NCBI RefSeq assembly: GCF_027571405.1
Contig: NZ_CP092968.1
Span: 1,488,001 to 1,552,000 of the forward strand
Origin: Methylocystis parvus OBBP
GTDB taxonomy: Bacteria; Pseudomonadota; Alphaproteobacteria; Rhizobiales; Beijerinckiaceae
Direction: 5' to 3'
Length of the DNA: 64,000 nt
Numbering within the stretch: the first letter of the stretch is position 1; each line of letters opens with the position of its first letter. The notes beneath the pieces are model-generated. The model saw nothing but the letters and a program-made list of their open reading frames with translations, had not been told where the DNA came from and did not search any database. The translations under genes were made by a program, and so were the position numbers. Shown here piece by piece: positions 27,662 through 35,952 of the stretch.

Positions 27662-27793
27662 ATGTGGGGTCTGGACGATTGGAAGGACGTCGCGGAAGTC
27701 GTCAAGAACTTCGCGGAGACGGCGCTCGCCATCGTCGCAACGCTTGCGCTGCTGAAATGGAATGCGCAGCGCAAGAAGAATGAAGCGCCGTAG
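27662..27793 (+). CDS. Micro-protein B, tandem pair with 27495
   Basis: A 43-codon frame, MWGLDDWKDVAEVV then NFAETALAIVATLALLKW and a basic tail ending NEAP. A strong Shine-Dalgarno (GAGGAAAG) lies just upstream. It shares MW-x-L-[DE]-D-W-K-D, then NFAE and a hydrophobic helix with micro-protein A, 48 bases after its stop. This points to a tandem duplication under selection for protein sequence. Function is unknown. Confidence 0.65.
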   Translation: MWGLDDWKDVAEVVKNFAETALAIVATLALLKWNAQRKKNEAP

Positions 27794-27936
27794 AACGCAC
27801 GCCCCGCCGCGGTCCCCTCCCCGGAAAGAAGGACGTCTTTCAGGCCTTTTGAACCCAGCGTATCGCGACTGAATCGCGTCGTCGTTGCGCTTGCAATGAC
27901 CAGCCGCATTATCCGAATGAGCGGGACCCTGCGTCC

Positions 27937-29703
27937 CTACCCCCCCGTCTTCGTCGTATTCCCCGCCACTTCCGGCTGCTCCTTCATGCCGTTCTTGATC
28001 TTGTCCATGATCTTCGGCAGGTCTTCCGGGTCCGGGTTCAGATCGCGCGCATGGTTCCATTGGAATTGCGCTTCGAGCTTGCGGCCGACGCGCCAATAGG
28101 CGTCGCCGAGATGGTCGTTGATCACCGGGTCGGAGGGCTTCAGGTCGATCGCCTTTTCCAGCTCGCGCACCGCGTCCTCATAGCGGCCGAGCTTGTAATA
28201 GGCCCAGCCGAGACTGTCGACGACATAGCCGTCGCGCTGGCGCAGATCGACCGCGCGGCGCAGCATCTTGAAGGCTTCGTCGAGATTGGTTCCCTGATCC
28301 ACCCAGCTATAGCCCAGATAGTTCAGCACCAAAGGCTGGTCCGGATTGAGCTCCAACGCCTTTTTCAGATCGGCCTCGGCGGCCTTCCATTCCTTGCGGC
28401 GCTCATTGGCGATGCCGCGATAATAATAGAGCAGCCACTGGCTCTTCTCGGGCTTGGGCTGCAGCTCGATCACGCGCGAATAGGTCGCCGCCGCGTCGGG
28501 GAAGAGCTTGCGCGCGCGCTGCAGATTGCCCAGCGCGGTGAGCGCCTCCTGATTCTTCGGGTTCGCCGCGACGACGGCCGCGAGATGCTCGGTCGCCTCT
28601 TTCGATTTGCCGAGCGTCTCGAGCAGCAGCGCCGCCTGCACGTCGGCGTTGACGCGCAGCGCGCTGTCCTTCGGCACGCTGTCATAGAGGTCGATCGCCG
28701 TCTCTTCCTGCTTCATGCGCTCATAGACGTCGCCGAGCGTGATGATGGCGAGGGCGTTCTCCGGCGCGAGCGCCAAAGAGAGACGCAGATAGATGAGCGA
28801 GGCGAGTTCGTCGCCCTGACGGCCGCCCACGGCGCCGAGGCCATACAGCACTTCGGCCGCGCCTTCGTCCGGCGTGCGCACGAAGGGCGGAAGCGGCTTG
28901 CCCTCGTCGAGCGCGGCGATGCCGGCGACGATGATCGGATGGCCGGGCGCCACTTCGTCGAAACCCAGATAGAGCTTCTTGGCCTCGTCGCGCTGGCCGC
29001 GGCTCGCGAGAAAACGCGCATAGGCGTCGACGAGGCGCAGCGTGTTCTTCTCGGCGGCATAAGCGGATTTGAAGCGCTTTTCGGCCTCCGCCTTGTCGCC
29101 GCCCATATCGGCGATCAGCGCCGCGTGATAGTCGCGGAAGACGACGAACGCCTCGTCATTGAGCTGATCGAGCGTCTGGAGCGCCTTGCGCGTATCCTTG
29201 GCGCCGGCATAGGTCCAGGCGACGAGAAGCGTCGAGGTGATGTCGCGGCGCTTATCCCCGCCGCCTTTGGAGAGTTCGGCGCGGGCGGCGGCCCAGCGGC
29301 GGTTCTTGATGAAGTCGACGCCCCTGGTCAGATGGGCGAGGCCGTTGCCCTTGTCATGGGCGATGACGCGCGGCGCCAGCGACACCGCCTCCGGCATGCC
29401 GCCATTGGCCAGCGCCGCGACGAAGGCGCGGTCGACGAGGTCCTGATTATTGGGGTCGTCGCGCAGGGCCTCCCGGAAGAAGGTCGAGGCCGCGAGCGTG
29501 TCGCGCTCCGCGCCGGCGACGATGGCCGCGAGATAATTGCCGGAAAGGCTGGAGCCGACCTCGAAAGGCCGCGCGACCGCGAGGCCTCCCTCGCGGGCGA
29601 GCGCGAAGCTGGCCTGCGGAAAAGCGCCGAGCGCGGCGAAGGCGAGGCCGCCGCGCAACAGCAGGCGAAACACCGGAGCGAGCGGGCGGACGAGATGAGG
29701 CAA
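27937..29703 (-). CDS. Exported TPR-repeat protein
   Basis: A 588-residue protein with an N-terminal signal or anchor (FRLLLRGGLAFAALGAFPQA) and at least eight tetratricopeptide repeats, clearest in the C-terminal half (for example LNYLGYSWVDQGTNLDEAFK, GYVVDSLGWAYYKLGRYEDA, VINDHLGDAYWRVGRKLEA). Probably a scaffold in the periplasm or at the membrane. The start is TTG at 29703 with AGGAAAG upstream. No partner is obvious. Confidence 0.85.
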   Translation of the reverse strand: MPHLVRPLAPVFRLLLRGGLAFAALGAFPQASFALAREGGLAVARPFEVGSSLSGNYLAAIVAGAERDTLAASTFFREALRDDPNNQDLVDRAFVAALANGGMPEAVSLAPRVIAHDKGNGLAHLTRGVDFIKNRRWAAARAELSKGGGDKRRDITSTLLVAWTYAGAKDTRKALQTLDQLNDEAFVVFRDYHAALIADMGGDKAEAEKRFKSAYAAEKNTLRLVDAYARFLASRGQRDEAKKLYLGFDEVAPGHPIIVAGIAALDEGKPLPPFVRTPDEGAAEVLYGLGAVGGRQGDELASLIYLRLSLALAPENALAIITLGDVYERMKQEETAIDLYDSVPKDSALRVNADVQAALLLETLGKSKEATEHLAAVVAANPKNQEALTALGNLQRARKLFPDAAATYSRVIELQPKPEKSQWLLYYYRGIANERRKEWKAAEADLKKALELNPDQPLVLNYLGYSWVDQGTNLDEAFKMLRRAVDLRQRDGYVVDSLGWAYYKLGRYEDAVRELEKAIDLKPSDPVINDHLGDAYWRVGRKLEAQFQWNHARDLNPDPEDLPKIMDKIKNGMKEQPEVAGNTTKTGG

Positions 29704-29847
29704 AGGCGCTTTCCTAGACGAGGGCGGAGAGGCCTATGCGCAGGACGCAGCGGGTCCGCCGGAACGAGTGGCCGGAATGTCCAGATTCGCGCGTAAAGAT
29801 GGCGGTTTTGGGAGCGCCTTGCAAGACGGAAACGCCCTGCCCGCCCG

Positions 29848-30099
29848 TCACCCGCCGCAGGCGTCGTCGAGTTCGCTCGCAAGGTCGCGGCCGCACAGAT
29901 TGGCGCCCTCGATGAAAGGCGTGCCCGGCGAGAGCGCGACCCCGCAGGGCAGGATCATCCAGCCTTTGGCGCGCCATGTTCCGTCCTTGCTCTTTTTGAA
30001 CTGGCCGCAGGAAAGGCCGCTCGTATCCCCGAGCGCCTGCGCCTGCGCGACGGCGGCGGAAGCGAAAATGAAGATGGCGGCAATGGCGAGACGGCACAT
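29848..30099 (-). CDS. Small secreted Cys-containing protein
   Basis: An 83-residue protein with a signal peptide (LAIAAIFIFASAAVAQAQA) and a mature part of about 60 residues with four cysteines (SCGQF, LPCGV, NLCGR, DACGG), likely two disulfides. I chose the ATG at 30099 because GGAGT is placed upstream. The family is not recognised. It lies downstream of sucC but beyond a terminator, so it is probably transcribed on its own. Confidence 0.65.
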   Translation of the reverse strand: MCRLAIAAIFIFASAAVAQAQALGDTSGLSCGQFKKSKDGTWRAKGWMILPCGVALSPGTPFIEGANLCGRDLASELDDACGG

Positions 30100-30188
30100 G
30101 GAATAACTCCTCGATTCACGCAAATCATGCGTGCACGGAAGAGGTTACGCCTGAATTTCTTGGCGGCCGGCAAATGGCCGCGGCGCAG

Positions 30189-30224
30189 TTTGAATAAAAT
30201 AAGGCGGCGGATCGCTCCGCCGCC
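30189..30224 (-). terminator. Terminator of sucC
   Basis: Hairpin with 9-base arms GGCGGCGGA / TCCGCCGCC at 30203-30224. On the minus strand it is followed by CTTATTTTATTC, 36 bases after the sucC stop codon. Confidence 0.8.
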
Positions 30225-30259
30225 GGGATTCATAAGCTCTGCAAAGCGGCGCTACCCGA

Positions 30260-31450
30260 TCAGCTGATCGCCTTCACGATCTTCTGCGCGGCGTCGTCGA
30301 GATCGTCGGCGGGGATGACGTTCAGGCCCGATTCGCTGAGGATCTTCTTGCCGAGATCGACATTGGTGCCTTCGAGGCGCACGACCAGCGGCACTTTCAG
30401 GCCCACTTCCTTCACGGCCTGGATCACGCCCTCCGCGATGGTGTCGCAGCGCATGATGCCGCCGAAGATGTTGACGAGAATGCCCTTCACATTCGGATCG
30501 ACGGTGATGATCTTGAAGGCCGCCGTGACCTTCTCCGCAGTGGCGCCGCCGCCGACGTCGAGGAAGTTCGCCGGGAAGGCGCCATAGAGCTTGATGATGT
30601 CCATGGTCGCCATGGCGAGGCCGGCGCCGTTGACCATGCAGCCAATATTGCCGTCGAGCGAGATATAAGCGAGGTCGTATTTCGACGCCTCAATCTCCTT
30701 CTCGTCCTCTTCCGAGAGATCGCGCAGCTCCATCAGCTCCGGATGGCGGTAGAGCGCGTTGTTCTCAAAGCTCACCTTGGCGTCGAGGCAGCGCAGCTTG
30801 CCGTCCTTGGTCGTGATCAGCGGGTTGATCTCGAGCATCTCCATGTCCTTGGCCACGAAGGCCGCGTAGAGCTTCTCGACCAGCGCGCCGGCCTGCTTGG
30901 CGAGATCGCCGGCGAGCTTCAAGGCGTCGGCGACATGGCGGCCATGATGCGGCATGAGGCCCGTCGCCGGATCGACCGAGAAGGTGACGATCTTCTCGGG
31001 CGTGGAGTGCGCCACTTCCTCGATGTCCATGCCGCCTTCCGTCGAGACGACGAAGGCGATGCGCGAGGTCGCGCGGTCGATGAGCATGGAGAGGTAGAAT
31101 TCCTTGTCGATCGCGGCGCCGTCCTCAATATAGAGGCGGTTGACCTGCTTGCCGGTCTCGCCGGTCTGGATCGTGACCAGCGTATGCCCGAGCATCTGCC
31201 TGGCGAAGGCTTCCGCCTCCTCGATCGACTTGGCGATGCGCACGCCGCCCTGCGGGCCGGCCGCCTCTTCCTTGAACTTGCCCTTGCCGCGGCCGCCGGC
31301 GTGAATCTGCGCCTTCACCACATAGACCGGGCCGGGAAGCTGTTTCGCCGCCGCAGCAGCCTCCTCGGCCTTCAGGACCGGAAAGCCTGCGGCGACGGGC
31401 GCGCCGAAATCGCGCAGAATGGCTTTGGCCTGGTATTCATGGATGTTCAT
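30260..31450 (-). CDS. sucC: Succinate--CoA ligase beta subunit (ADP-forming)
   Basis: A 396-residue ATP-grasp subunit of succinyl-CoA synthetase (TCA cycle). The N-terminal [19 protein letters not shown] and the ATP-grasp segments ([39 protein letters not shown]) are intact. ATG 31450 gives the canonical start. No sucD gene follows: a terminator and an unrelated gene come next, so the alpha subunit must be elsewhere. Malate thiokinase (MtkA) is related and cannot be completely excluded, but the sequence reads as SucC. Confidence 0.9.
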   Translation of the reverse strand: MNIHEYQAKAILRDFGAPVAAGFPVLKAEEAAAAAKQLPGPVYVVKAQIHAGGRGKGKFKEEAAGPQGGVRIAKSIEEAEAFARQMLGHTLVTIQTGETGKQVNRLYIEDGAAIDKEFYLSMLIDRATSRIAFVVSTEGGMDIEEVAHSTPEKIVTFSVDPATGLMPHHGRHVADALKLAGDLAKQAGALVEKLYAAFVAKDMEMLEINPLITTKDGKLRCLDAKVSFENNALYRHPELMELRDLSEEDEKEIEASKYDLAYISLDGNIGCMVNGAGLAMATMDIIKLYGAFPANFLDVGGGATAEKVTAAFKIITVDPNVKGILVNIFGGIMRCDTIAEGVIQAVKEVGLKVPLVVRLEGTNVDLGKKILSESGLNVIPADDLDDAAQKIVKAIS

Positions 31451-31860
31451 GCGGTGGGCTCTCCCTCGAAGCAATCAGCGCGCCTTGGAACGCATTCCGC
31501 AAAATCGCAGTTTTTTGCGATGAGAATGCGCTCCGCAGCGGAAAGCAGCTTGCGGGCTTAATGGCCATGCCATGGCGGCGGCGTCAAGCGGGCGGGTGGT
31601 CGCGGGGAAGCACTGACCCGAGGGCCTTCTTTCGACCTGCATTCCCTCTCTTCGGCGCCGCGCATATAGAGCAGATCGTCTTCATGGATGGGAAGGACGG
31701 CGTCGAGATGCGGCGCGGCGGCGCGGAATGGCATTTCGAAACAATCGAGAAGCTGTGTCTATAGACGGCGCGTTCCAAAGCGCGCCGCGCGGAACGGCGC
31801 CCGCCCGCATTTGTTCAAGGCGGAAGTCGACTTTGCCCTGATTTGACGCCATGGCGGCTC
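31451..31860. other. Intergenic region upstream of sucC
   Basis: About 400 bases with short open frames on both strands but no Shine-Dalgarno, codon pattern or recognisable protein that I would support. It should hold the sucC promoter. Confidence 0.4.
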
Positions 31861-32247
31861 TCAGACGCCGGCCGGCGAACAGATTTCGACGAGAAACCCG
31901 TTATTGTCCCGAACATAGGCGACCACTTGTCCCCAAGGCTTTTTCTCGGGCTGCTTATAGGCCGCGGCGCCGGCCGCAACCGCTTTGGCGAAAGCGGCCG
32001 GAACGTCGTCGGAGACGAAAGCGATCTCCGCTCCCGCCGCTTCGGCGTCCGGCCGGTTTCGCCGCGTGGCGACGCCATTCGCGGCGGCCAGTTTTTCGGA
32101 GGCGAAAGCAAGCGCCGTCGCGCCGGTCTCCATTTCCGCATAGCCGCTTTCATGCAAAAATCGGCGAGAAACACAGAAAGCCTTTTCATAAAAGGCGACC
32201 GTCTCCTCAAGATCGGAGACGTAAATGATGACATAGCCCAGGCGCAT
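31861..32247 (-). CDS. VOC (glyoxalase/bleomycin resistance fold) family protein
   Basis: A 128-residue vicinal-oxygen-chelate domain with paired beta-alpha-beta units, starting RLGYVIIYVSDLEETVAFYEK and ending GQVVAYVRDNNGFLVEICSP. The Glu in the last strand is a typical metal ligand. GGGAGG lies upstream of ATG 32247. The substrate is unknown. Confidence 0.85.
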   Translation of the reverse strand: MRLGYVIIYVSDLEETVAFYEKAFCVSRRFLHESGYAEMETGATALAFASEKLAAANGVATRRNRPDAEAAGAEIAFVSDDVPAAFAKAVAAGAAAYKQPEKKPWGQVVAYVRDNNGFLVEICSPAGV

Positions 32248-32553
32248 AGGTCCCTCCCCCGATCCGGCCCGGTCATTATAACGATGTTCTCTTTATGTTC
32301 CAGACGAAATTGGAGGGGCCTCGAGCAAAAAGTTATCTGATGCGTAAGCGCGGCTCCGTTGAGGTCAAAAGAACCTCGCGGCGTTGAGGCGCAGGCGCGT
32401 CCTGAGCGTGGAGCTTCAAGATGACGTTTTCAGTCTGGCTCGCTTTCGCCGCTGGGATGGCGACAGCAGCCGCCAAATGAGAATATGGCGAGAAGCGCGC
32501 TCGGCGACCCGCCCGAACCGCAGCCGAAGATTCCGGCTGCCGAGATCCTCACA

Positions 32554-33207
32554 ATGACCATCACAATCACCGCCTTCGAACGATCGCCCGACGGCGGCAG
32601 GGGATTGGCGCGCGATATGCACGTTCGCTGGGCGCTCGAGGAAGTGGCTCAACCCTACGAGGTTCGCCTTGTTTCCTTTCAGGCGATGAAGGAAGCCGCG
32701 CATCTGGCGCGGCAGCCTTTCGGGCAGATTCCGACTTACGAGGAAGATGATCTCGTCCTGTTCGAGACAGGGGCGATCGTCCTCCATATCGCGCAGCGCC
32801 ATGCGGGTCTTCTGCCCGATGACGCCAATGCCCGGGCTCGGGCAATCTGCTGGATGTTCGCCGCAGTCAACACGGTGGAGCCGCCGATCCTCGAACTTGC
32901 AACCGCGAGGCTCCTTGAGGGTGACAAGCCTTGGCGCGACGAGCGCTCGCCTCTGGTCGAGGAGCGCGTCCGCGTCCGGCTGAAACAACTTTCCGCGCGC
33001 CTCGGCGACGCCGACTGGCTCGACGACGCCTTCAGCGCGGGCGACCTCATGATGGCGTCGGTGCTGCTCAGACTGAAATCGTCGGGAATGCTGGACGCGT
33101 TCCCAAATCTGGCCGCCTATCTCGCCCGCAACGAAACGCGGCCCGCCTATAAACGCGCTTTCGCCACTCAATTGGCGGTCAATGCCGGTGGGCCGCCGAC
33201 CGGTTGA
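32554..33207 (+). CDS. Glutathione S-transferase family protein
   Basis: A 217-residue protein with a thioredoxin-like N-terminal domain containing FGQIPTYEEDDLVLFETGAI (cis-Pro and the ES/ET glutathione-binding step) and an all-helical C-terminal domain ending around SAGDLMMASVLLRLK. It is transcribed away from the VOC gene; both could act in detoxification. ATG 32554 is chosen over a longer frame lacking GST sequence. Confidence 0.85.
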   Translation: MTITITAFERSPDGGRGLARDMHVRWALEEVAQPYEVRLVSFQAMKEAAHLARQPFGQIPTYEEDDLVLFETGAIVLHIAQRHAGLLPDDANARARAICWMFAAVNTVEPPILELATARLLEGDKPWRDERSPLVEERVRVRLKQLSARLGDADWLDDAFSAGDLMMASVLLRLKSSGMLDAFPNLAAYLARNETRPAYKRAFATQLAVNAGGPPTG

Positions 33208-33255
33208 ATTTCCGTCCTAAACGACCTCCTTGTCCGCCGTTCCGGCGAATGCTCG

Positions 33256-33312
33256 TCAGGCGCGCCTTGACGAAAAGTCAGGAGGCCCCTTACAGTCAGG
33301 ATAGTCCTGACG
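33256..33312. promoter_or_regulatory. GTCAGG repeats and 17-base inverted repeat upstream of zinc-finger/HTH gene
   Basis: GTCAGG occurs at 33256, 33278 and 33296. The third forms a palindrome with CCTGAC (GTCAGGATAGTCCTGAC, 33296-33312). The last repeat ends ten bases before the start codon. It may be the operator of the adjacent small DNA-binding protein. Confidence 0.5.
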
Positions 33313-33321
33313 GAGGCCGCG

Positions 33322-33675
33322 ATGAAACCGTCTCTCAAAAGAGCCCTTTGCTGCTCCTTTTGCGGAAAGTCCGAACATGACGTCGCCAAGCTGGCGGCCG
33401 GTCCCGGCGGCGTCCATATTTGCGATGCATGCGTCGAAGCCTGTCGTCTCTTCATGAGCGGAAAGGCGGCGCTGCCTCGGGACTTCGAGCCGACCAACTG
33501 GCCGACCGAGAGACTGCTCGACGTGCTCGGTCCGCTGAACGCCACCGCGGAAGCGCATCGCCGCCATCTTGGCGAAGTCGTCGACGCGCTCAGGGCGCGG
33601 GAGATCAGCTGGGCCAGAATCGGCGAAAAGCTCGGCGTATCGCGCCAGACCGCCTGGGAGCGGTTCGGTTCCTAG
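33322..33675 (+). CDS. Small ClpX-type zinc-finger protein with C-terminal HTH-like segment
   Basis: A 117-residue protein. Residues about 9-45 match the ClpX C4 zinc-binding domain ([26 protein letters not shown]) with no AAA+ module after it. The C-terminus ([22 protein letters not shown]) looks like a helix-turn-helix. It could be a DNA-binding regulator or an adaptor. The short inverted repeats upstream suggest autoregulation. The combination is known in some Actino- and Proteobacteria but is poorly studied. Confidence 0.75.
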   Translation: MKPSLKRALCCSFCGKSEHDVAKLAAGPGGVHICDACVEACRLFMSGKAALPRDFEPTNWPTERLLDVLGPLNATAEAHRRHLGEVVDALRAREISWARIGEKLGVSRQTAWERFGS

Positions 33676-33700
33676 ACGACAGGCCGTCTCGACTCAAATC

Positions 33701-33741
33701 TAGTTGACTACGCAACTACACCCATCTAGTTTCCTAGGAAA
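33701..33741. promoter_or_regulatory. Candidate MarR operators
   Basis: Two palindromes in the MarR promoter region: TAGTTG-ACTACG-CAACTA (33701-33718) and TTTCCTAGGAAA (33730-33741). The ATG of the MarR gene follows at 33763. Confidence 0.5.
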
Positions 33742-33762
33742 TCAGATGAAGGCGTCTTCTTC

Positions 33763-34218
33763 ATGTCGACCCGCGTTCCGGAACTGACGGACCACCTCGG
33801 CTACTGGCTGCGCCAGGTTTCAAATCATGTGTCGCACGGCTTCGCCCGAAAGCTCGCCGACAAGGACGTGACGGTCGCCGAGTGGGGGCTGTTGCGCATG
33901 TTGTACGAAAGGAAGCCATGCGCTCCCAGTCAGCTGGCGCAGGAGATGAGCCTGACGCGGGGAGCGGTTACCAAACTGGCCGACCGCCTCATCGCCAAGG
34001 GGCTCATTATTCGCGAGGCCAGCGCAGAGGACGGCCGCGCGCAAACGCTGAGGCTGACGGCCAAAGGAGCCCGATTCGCGCCGGCGCTCGCGGCGCTCGC
34101 CGACAAAAACGAAATCGAATGCTTCGCGCATCTCTCCGCCGCCGACAGGCGCGCGCTCAAGCGGATTCTGAGCGAGACCGTCGCGCGGCTCGGCCTGACC
34201 AAGATGCCCCTCGACTGA
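33763..34218 (+). CDS. MarR family transcriptional regulator
   Basis: A 151-residue winged-helix regulator: helices VSHGFARKLADKDVTVAEWGLL, recognition region APSQLAQEMSLTRGAVTKLADRL, wing EASAEDGRAQTLRLTAKG. MarR proteins usually respond to phenolic or oxidative ligands and repress their own gene. It is immediately upstream of a DUF1398 gene (33 bases), its probable target. Two upstream palindromes may be its sites. Confidence 0.92.
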   Translation: MSTRVPELTDHLGYWLRQVSNHVSHGFARKLADKDVTVAEWGLLRMLYERKPCAPSQLAQEMSLTRGAVTKLADRLIAKGLIIREASAEDGRAQTLRLTAKGARFAPALAALADKNEIECFAHLSAADRRALKRILSETVARLGLTKMPLD

Positions 34219-34250
34219 CCGCCTTTCCATCTTCATGCGAAGGAAAACCA

Positions 34251-34658
34251 ATGGACGCTCATTTGTCTCAAATCGCCGAAAGCTGTTTGCGCGCGGCTGA
34301 AAGCGACGGCATGAATTTTCCGGAAATCGTCGAGAGGCTGATGGAGGCGGGATTTGAAAGCTATGCGATCGACTTCCGCCGCGCGACAGCGACCTATTAC
34401 CTGCCGGACGGCGAAAGCGTCGTCCTTCCGACGCATCGCCATCACGCGCCGATCGCCGCCACGCTGAATGTCGCGGCTCTGCAGGCGGCGATCCGGGAGG
34501 CGCAACAGTCCGCTCCGAACTACGCCTATCTGGGTTTTTGCGAGAAGGTCATGGCCGGCGGCTGCGCCGGCTATGTCGTGTCGTTCCCCGGCCGCCGCGC
34601 CGTATATTTCGGTCGCGCGGCCGAGACGCATGTGGAACATTTCCCTCGGCAAGGATGA
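34251..34658 (+). CDS. DUF1398 family protein
   Basis: A 135-residue cytoplasmic protein that covers the whole DUF1398 domain (SDGMNFPEIVERLMEAGFES, IREAQQSAPNYAYLGFCEKV, AGCAGYVVSFPGRRAVYFGR). Function is unknown. It is 32 bases downstream of the marR gene and likely co-transcribed with it. Confidence 0.88.
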   Translation: MDAHLSQIAESCLRAAESDGMNFPEIVERLMEAGFESYAIDFRRATATYYLPDGESVVLPTHRHHAPIAATLNVAALQAAIREAQQSAPNYAYLGFCEKVMAGGCAGYVVSFPGRRAVYFGRAAETHVEHFPRQG

Positions 34659-34716
34659 ACCCGATAGCTCGAGAGGCGGCGGGGATTGGGGAATTCGTCC
34701 GAGATTTTTCTGTAGC

Positions 34717-34876
34717 GGCGCCGCCCCACCCCTGCCCCTCCCCGCAAGGGGGAGGGATGGCGCCGTTCGGGATCATGGTCGAGGCGCTTATCTTGCCGGT
34801 CGAGACGTATCTTGATCGTGATCTGCAATGGCGCCGCATCATCCCTCCCCCTCGCGGGGAGGGGCAGGGGGGCGCC
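34717..34876. repeat. 160-base MITE-like element with about 47-base terminal inverted repeats
   Basis: The left arm 34717-34764 and the right arm 34830-34876 are inverted copies with few mismatches, both bounded by GGCGCC and both containing CCTCCCC / GGGGAGG palindromes. They enclose about 65 unpaired bases. No gene in this stretch. Confidence 0.85.
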
Positions 34877-34979
34877 GTGATGCGAGTGTCAAACGCAGGC
34901 CCGGTTCAGCCCGCGCGCTGACGCACATACTCACGGGCGGAAGCGATCCAAACATGCGTCCGAACATAAGAGGTCTTCG

Positions 34980-35321
34980 ATGGCGCTTCATTATCCAACC
35001 GCGCGTTTGATGCGCTGTGTGCTATTGTTCGGCTGTCTCGTCTCTGCGCAAGCCGCTTCGGCCACGGAATTCTGCAATGTCAAACGCACCGCCGACGGCT
35101 TCGTCGCGTTGCGCGCGGCGCCCGATCCCAAGGCGGCCACTGTCGGGCGCATGACGCACGCCGACGAGGTGCTCGGCGATCCCACAATCGAAAGTCGCAA
35201 TGGCTGGATGTTCGTAACCTAGTCGAAAGGCGGGCGGTTTCGCCCCGGCGGTTACGAATTCGACAAACCCGCGGGAAAAGGCTGGGTGAACAGCCGGCTC
35301 ATCGAGGAGGAATGCGGCTGA
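34980..35321 (+). pseudogene. SH3-domain secreted protein gene interrupted by an in-frame TAG
   Basis: The frame from ATG 34980 encodes a signal peptide (VLLFGCLVSAQAASA) and the start of a bacterial SH3 domain (VALRAAPDPKAATVGRM). It then meets TAG at 35220-35222 after NGWMFVT. The same frame continues without a shift for 32 more codons in SH3-like sequence (GGYEFDKPAGKGWVNSRLI) to TGA at 35321. A single C-to-T or similar change would explain it. It may be a recent pseudogene, a sequencing error or, less likely, stop read-through. Confidence 0.75.
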
Positions 35322-35357
35322 CGCGCGCCGCGAAACGCCGGAAAGGACATCGCCTCA

Positions 35358-35876
35358 ATGCGTAGGCCTATCGCAATCCTCTTCCCCTTATTGCTGTCCG
35401 GCGCCGGCGCGCAGGCGGATCAGTTCGCGCAAATCCGATGCGGCGCGGATATTCCCAAAGCATTGGTCGGACAGCGCGAGTCGAACGCGCCTGTCGTCAA
35501 GACGGAAGCGGCGTACAAGCATCTTCGACTCGAGCATCTGGGCGCCGACATTGTCGCCGACGACATGAATGCGATTTCATGGCGGCTCTGCGGGCAGGAA
35601 TATCTGATGCTGGACAAAGGCTCGATCATTCGCGACGTCATTGCGTTCCCACCCCATTCGAAGACGACGCCGGCCTTTAGCGGCTCCTGCCGGATCAGGG
35701 GACGCGACACGAAGGATATGATTGTCGGCGTGCTCGACGCGTCGGGAAAGGGCGAGCGGCTGCCGGCGAAGGAAGCCTGGCGGATCGATGAAAAGGCGGC
35801 CAAATTCGTCAGGATGGATGTCCGCGACATGCTCTGCCCGCGCAGCGGCGTCTATACGGCGGATGGCGGGATGTAG
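35358..35876 (+). CDS. Hypothetical secreted protein
   Basis: A 172-residue protein with a signal peptide (PIAILFPLLLSGAGAQA). The mature part has about four cysteines (RCGADIP, RLCGQEY, SCRIRG, LCPRSG) and no recognised domain. It lies 36 bases after the interrupted SH3 gene and may be co-transcribed with it. Confidence 0.7.
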   Translation: MRRPIAILFPLLLSGAGAQADQFAQIRCGADIPKALVGQRESNAPVVKTEAAYKHLRLEHLGADIVADDMNAISWRLCGQEYLMLDKGSIIRDVIAFPPHSKTTPAFSGSCRIRGRDTKDMIVGVLDASGKGERLPAKEAWRIDEKAAKFVRMDVRDMLCPRSGVYTADGGM

Positions 35877-35952
35877 GGTCCCTACCCTCCTGCCGAGAGG
35901 AGGATGTCGACGCTCGACGGGATTGCTTCGAAACGAGCCAGAGAACTCGCCC

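Noticed and set aside
27880..27900. Fourth copy of the REP hairpin family near the micro-protein genes
   Set aside because: Only a short degenerate match to the arm (TTGCGCTTGCAATGAC) was found, without a partner arm.
31561..31764. Short plus-strand frame of 67 codons upstream of the VOC gene
   Set aside because: There is no ribosome-binding site, no homology by eye and the codon pattern is not convincing.
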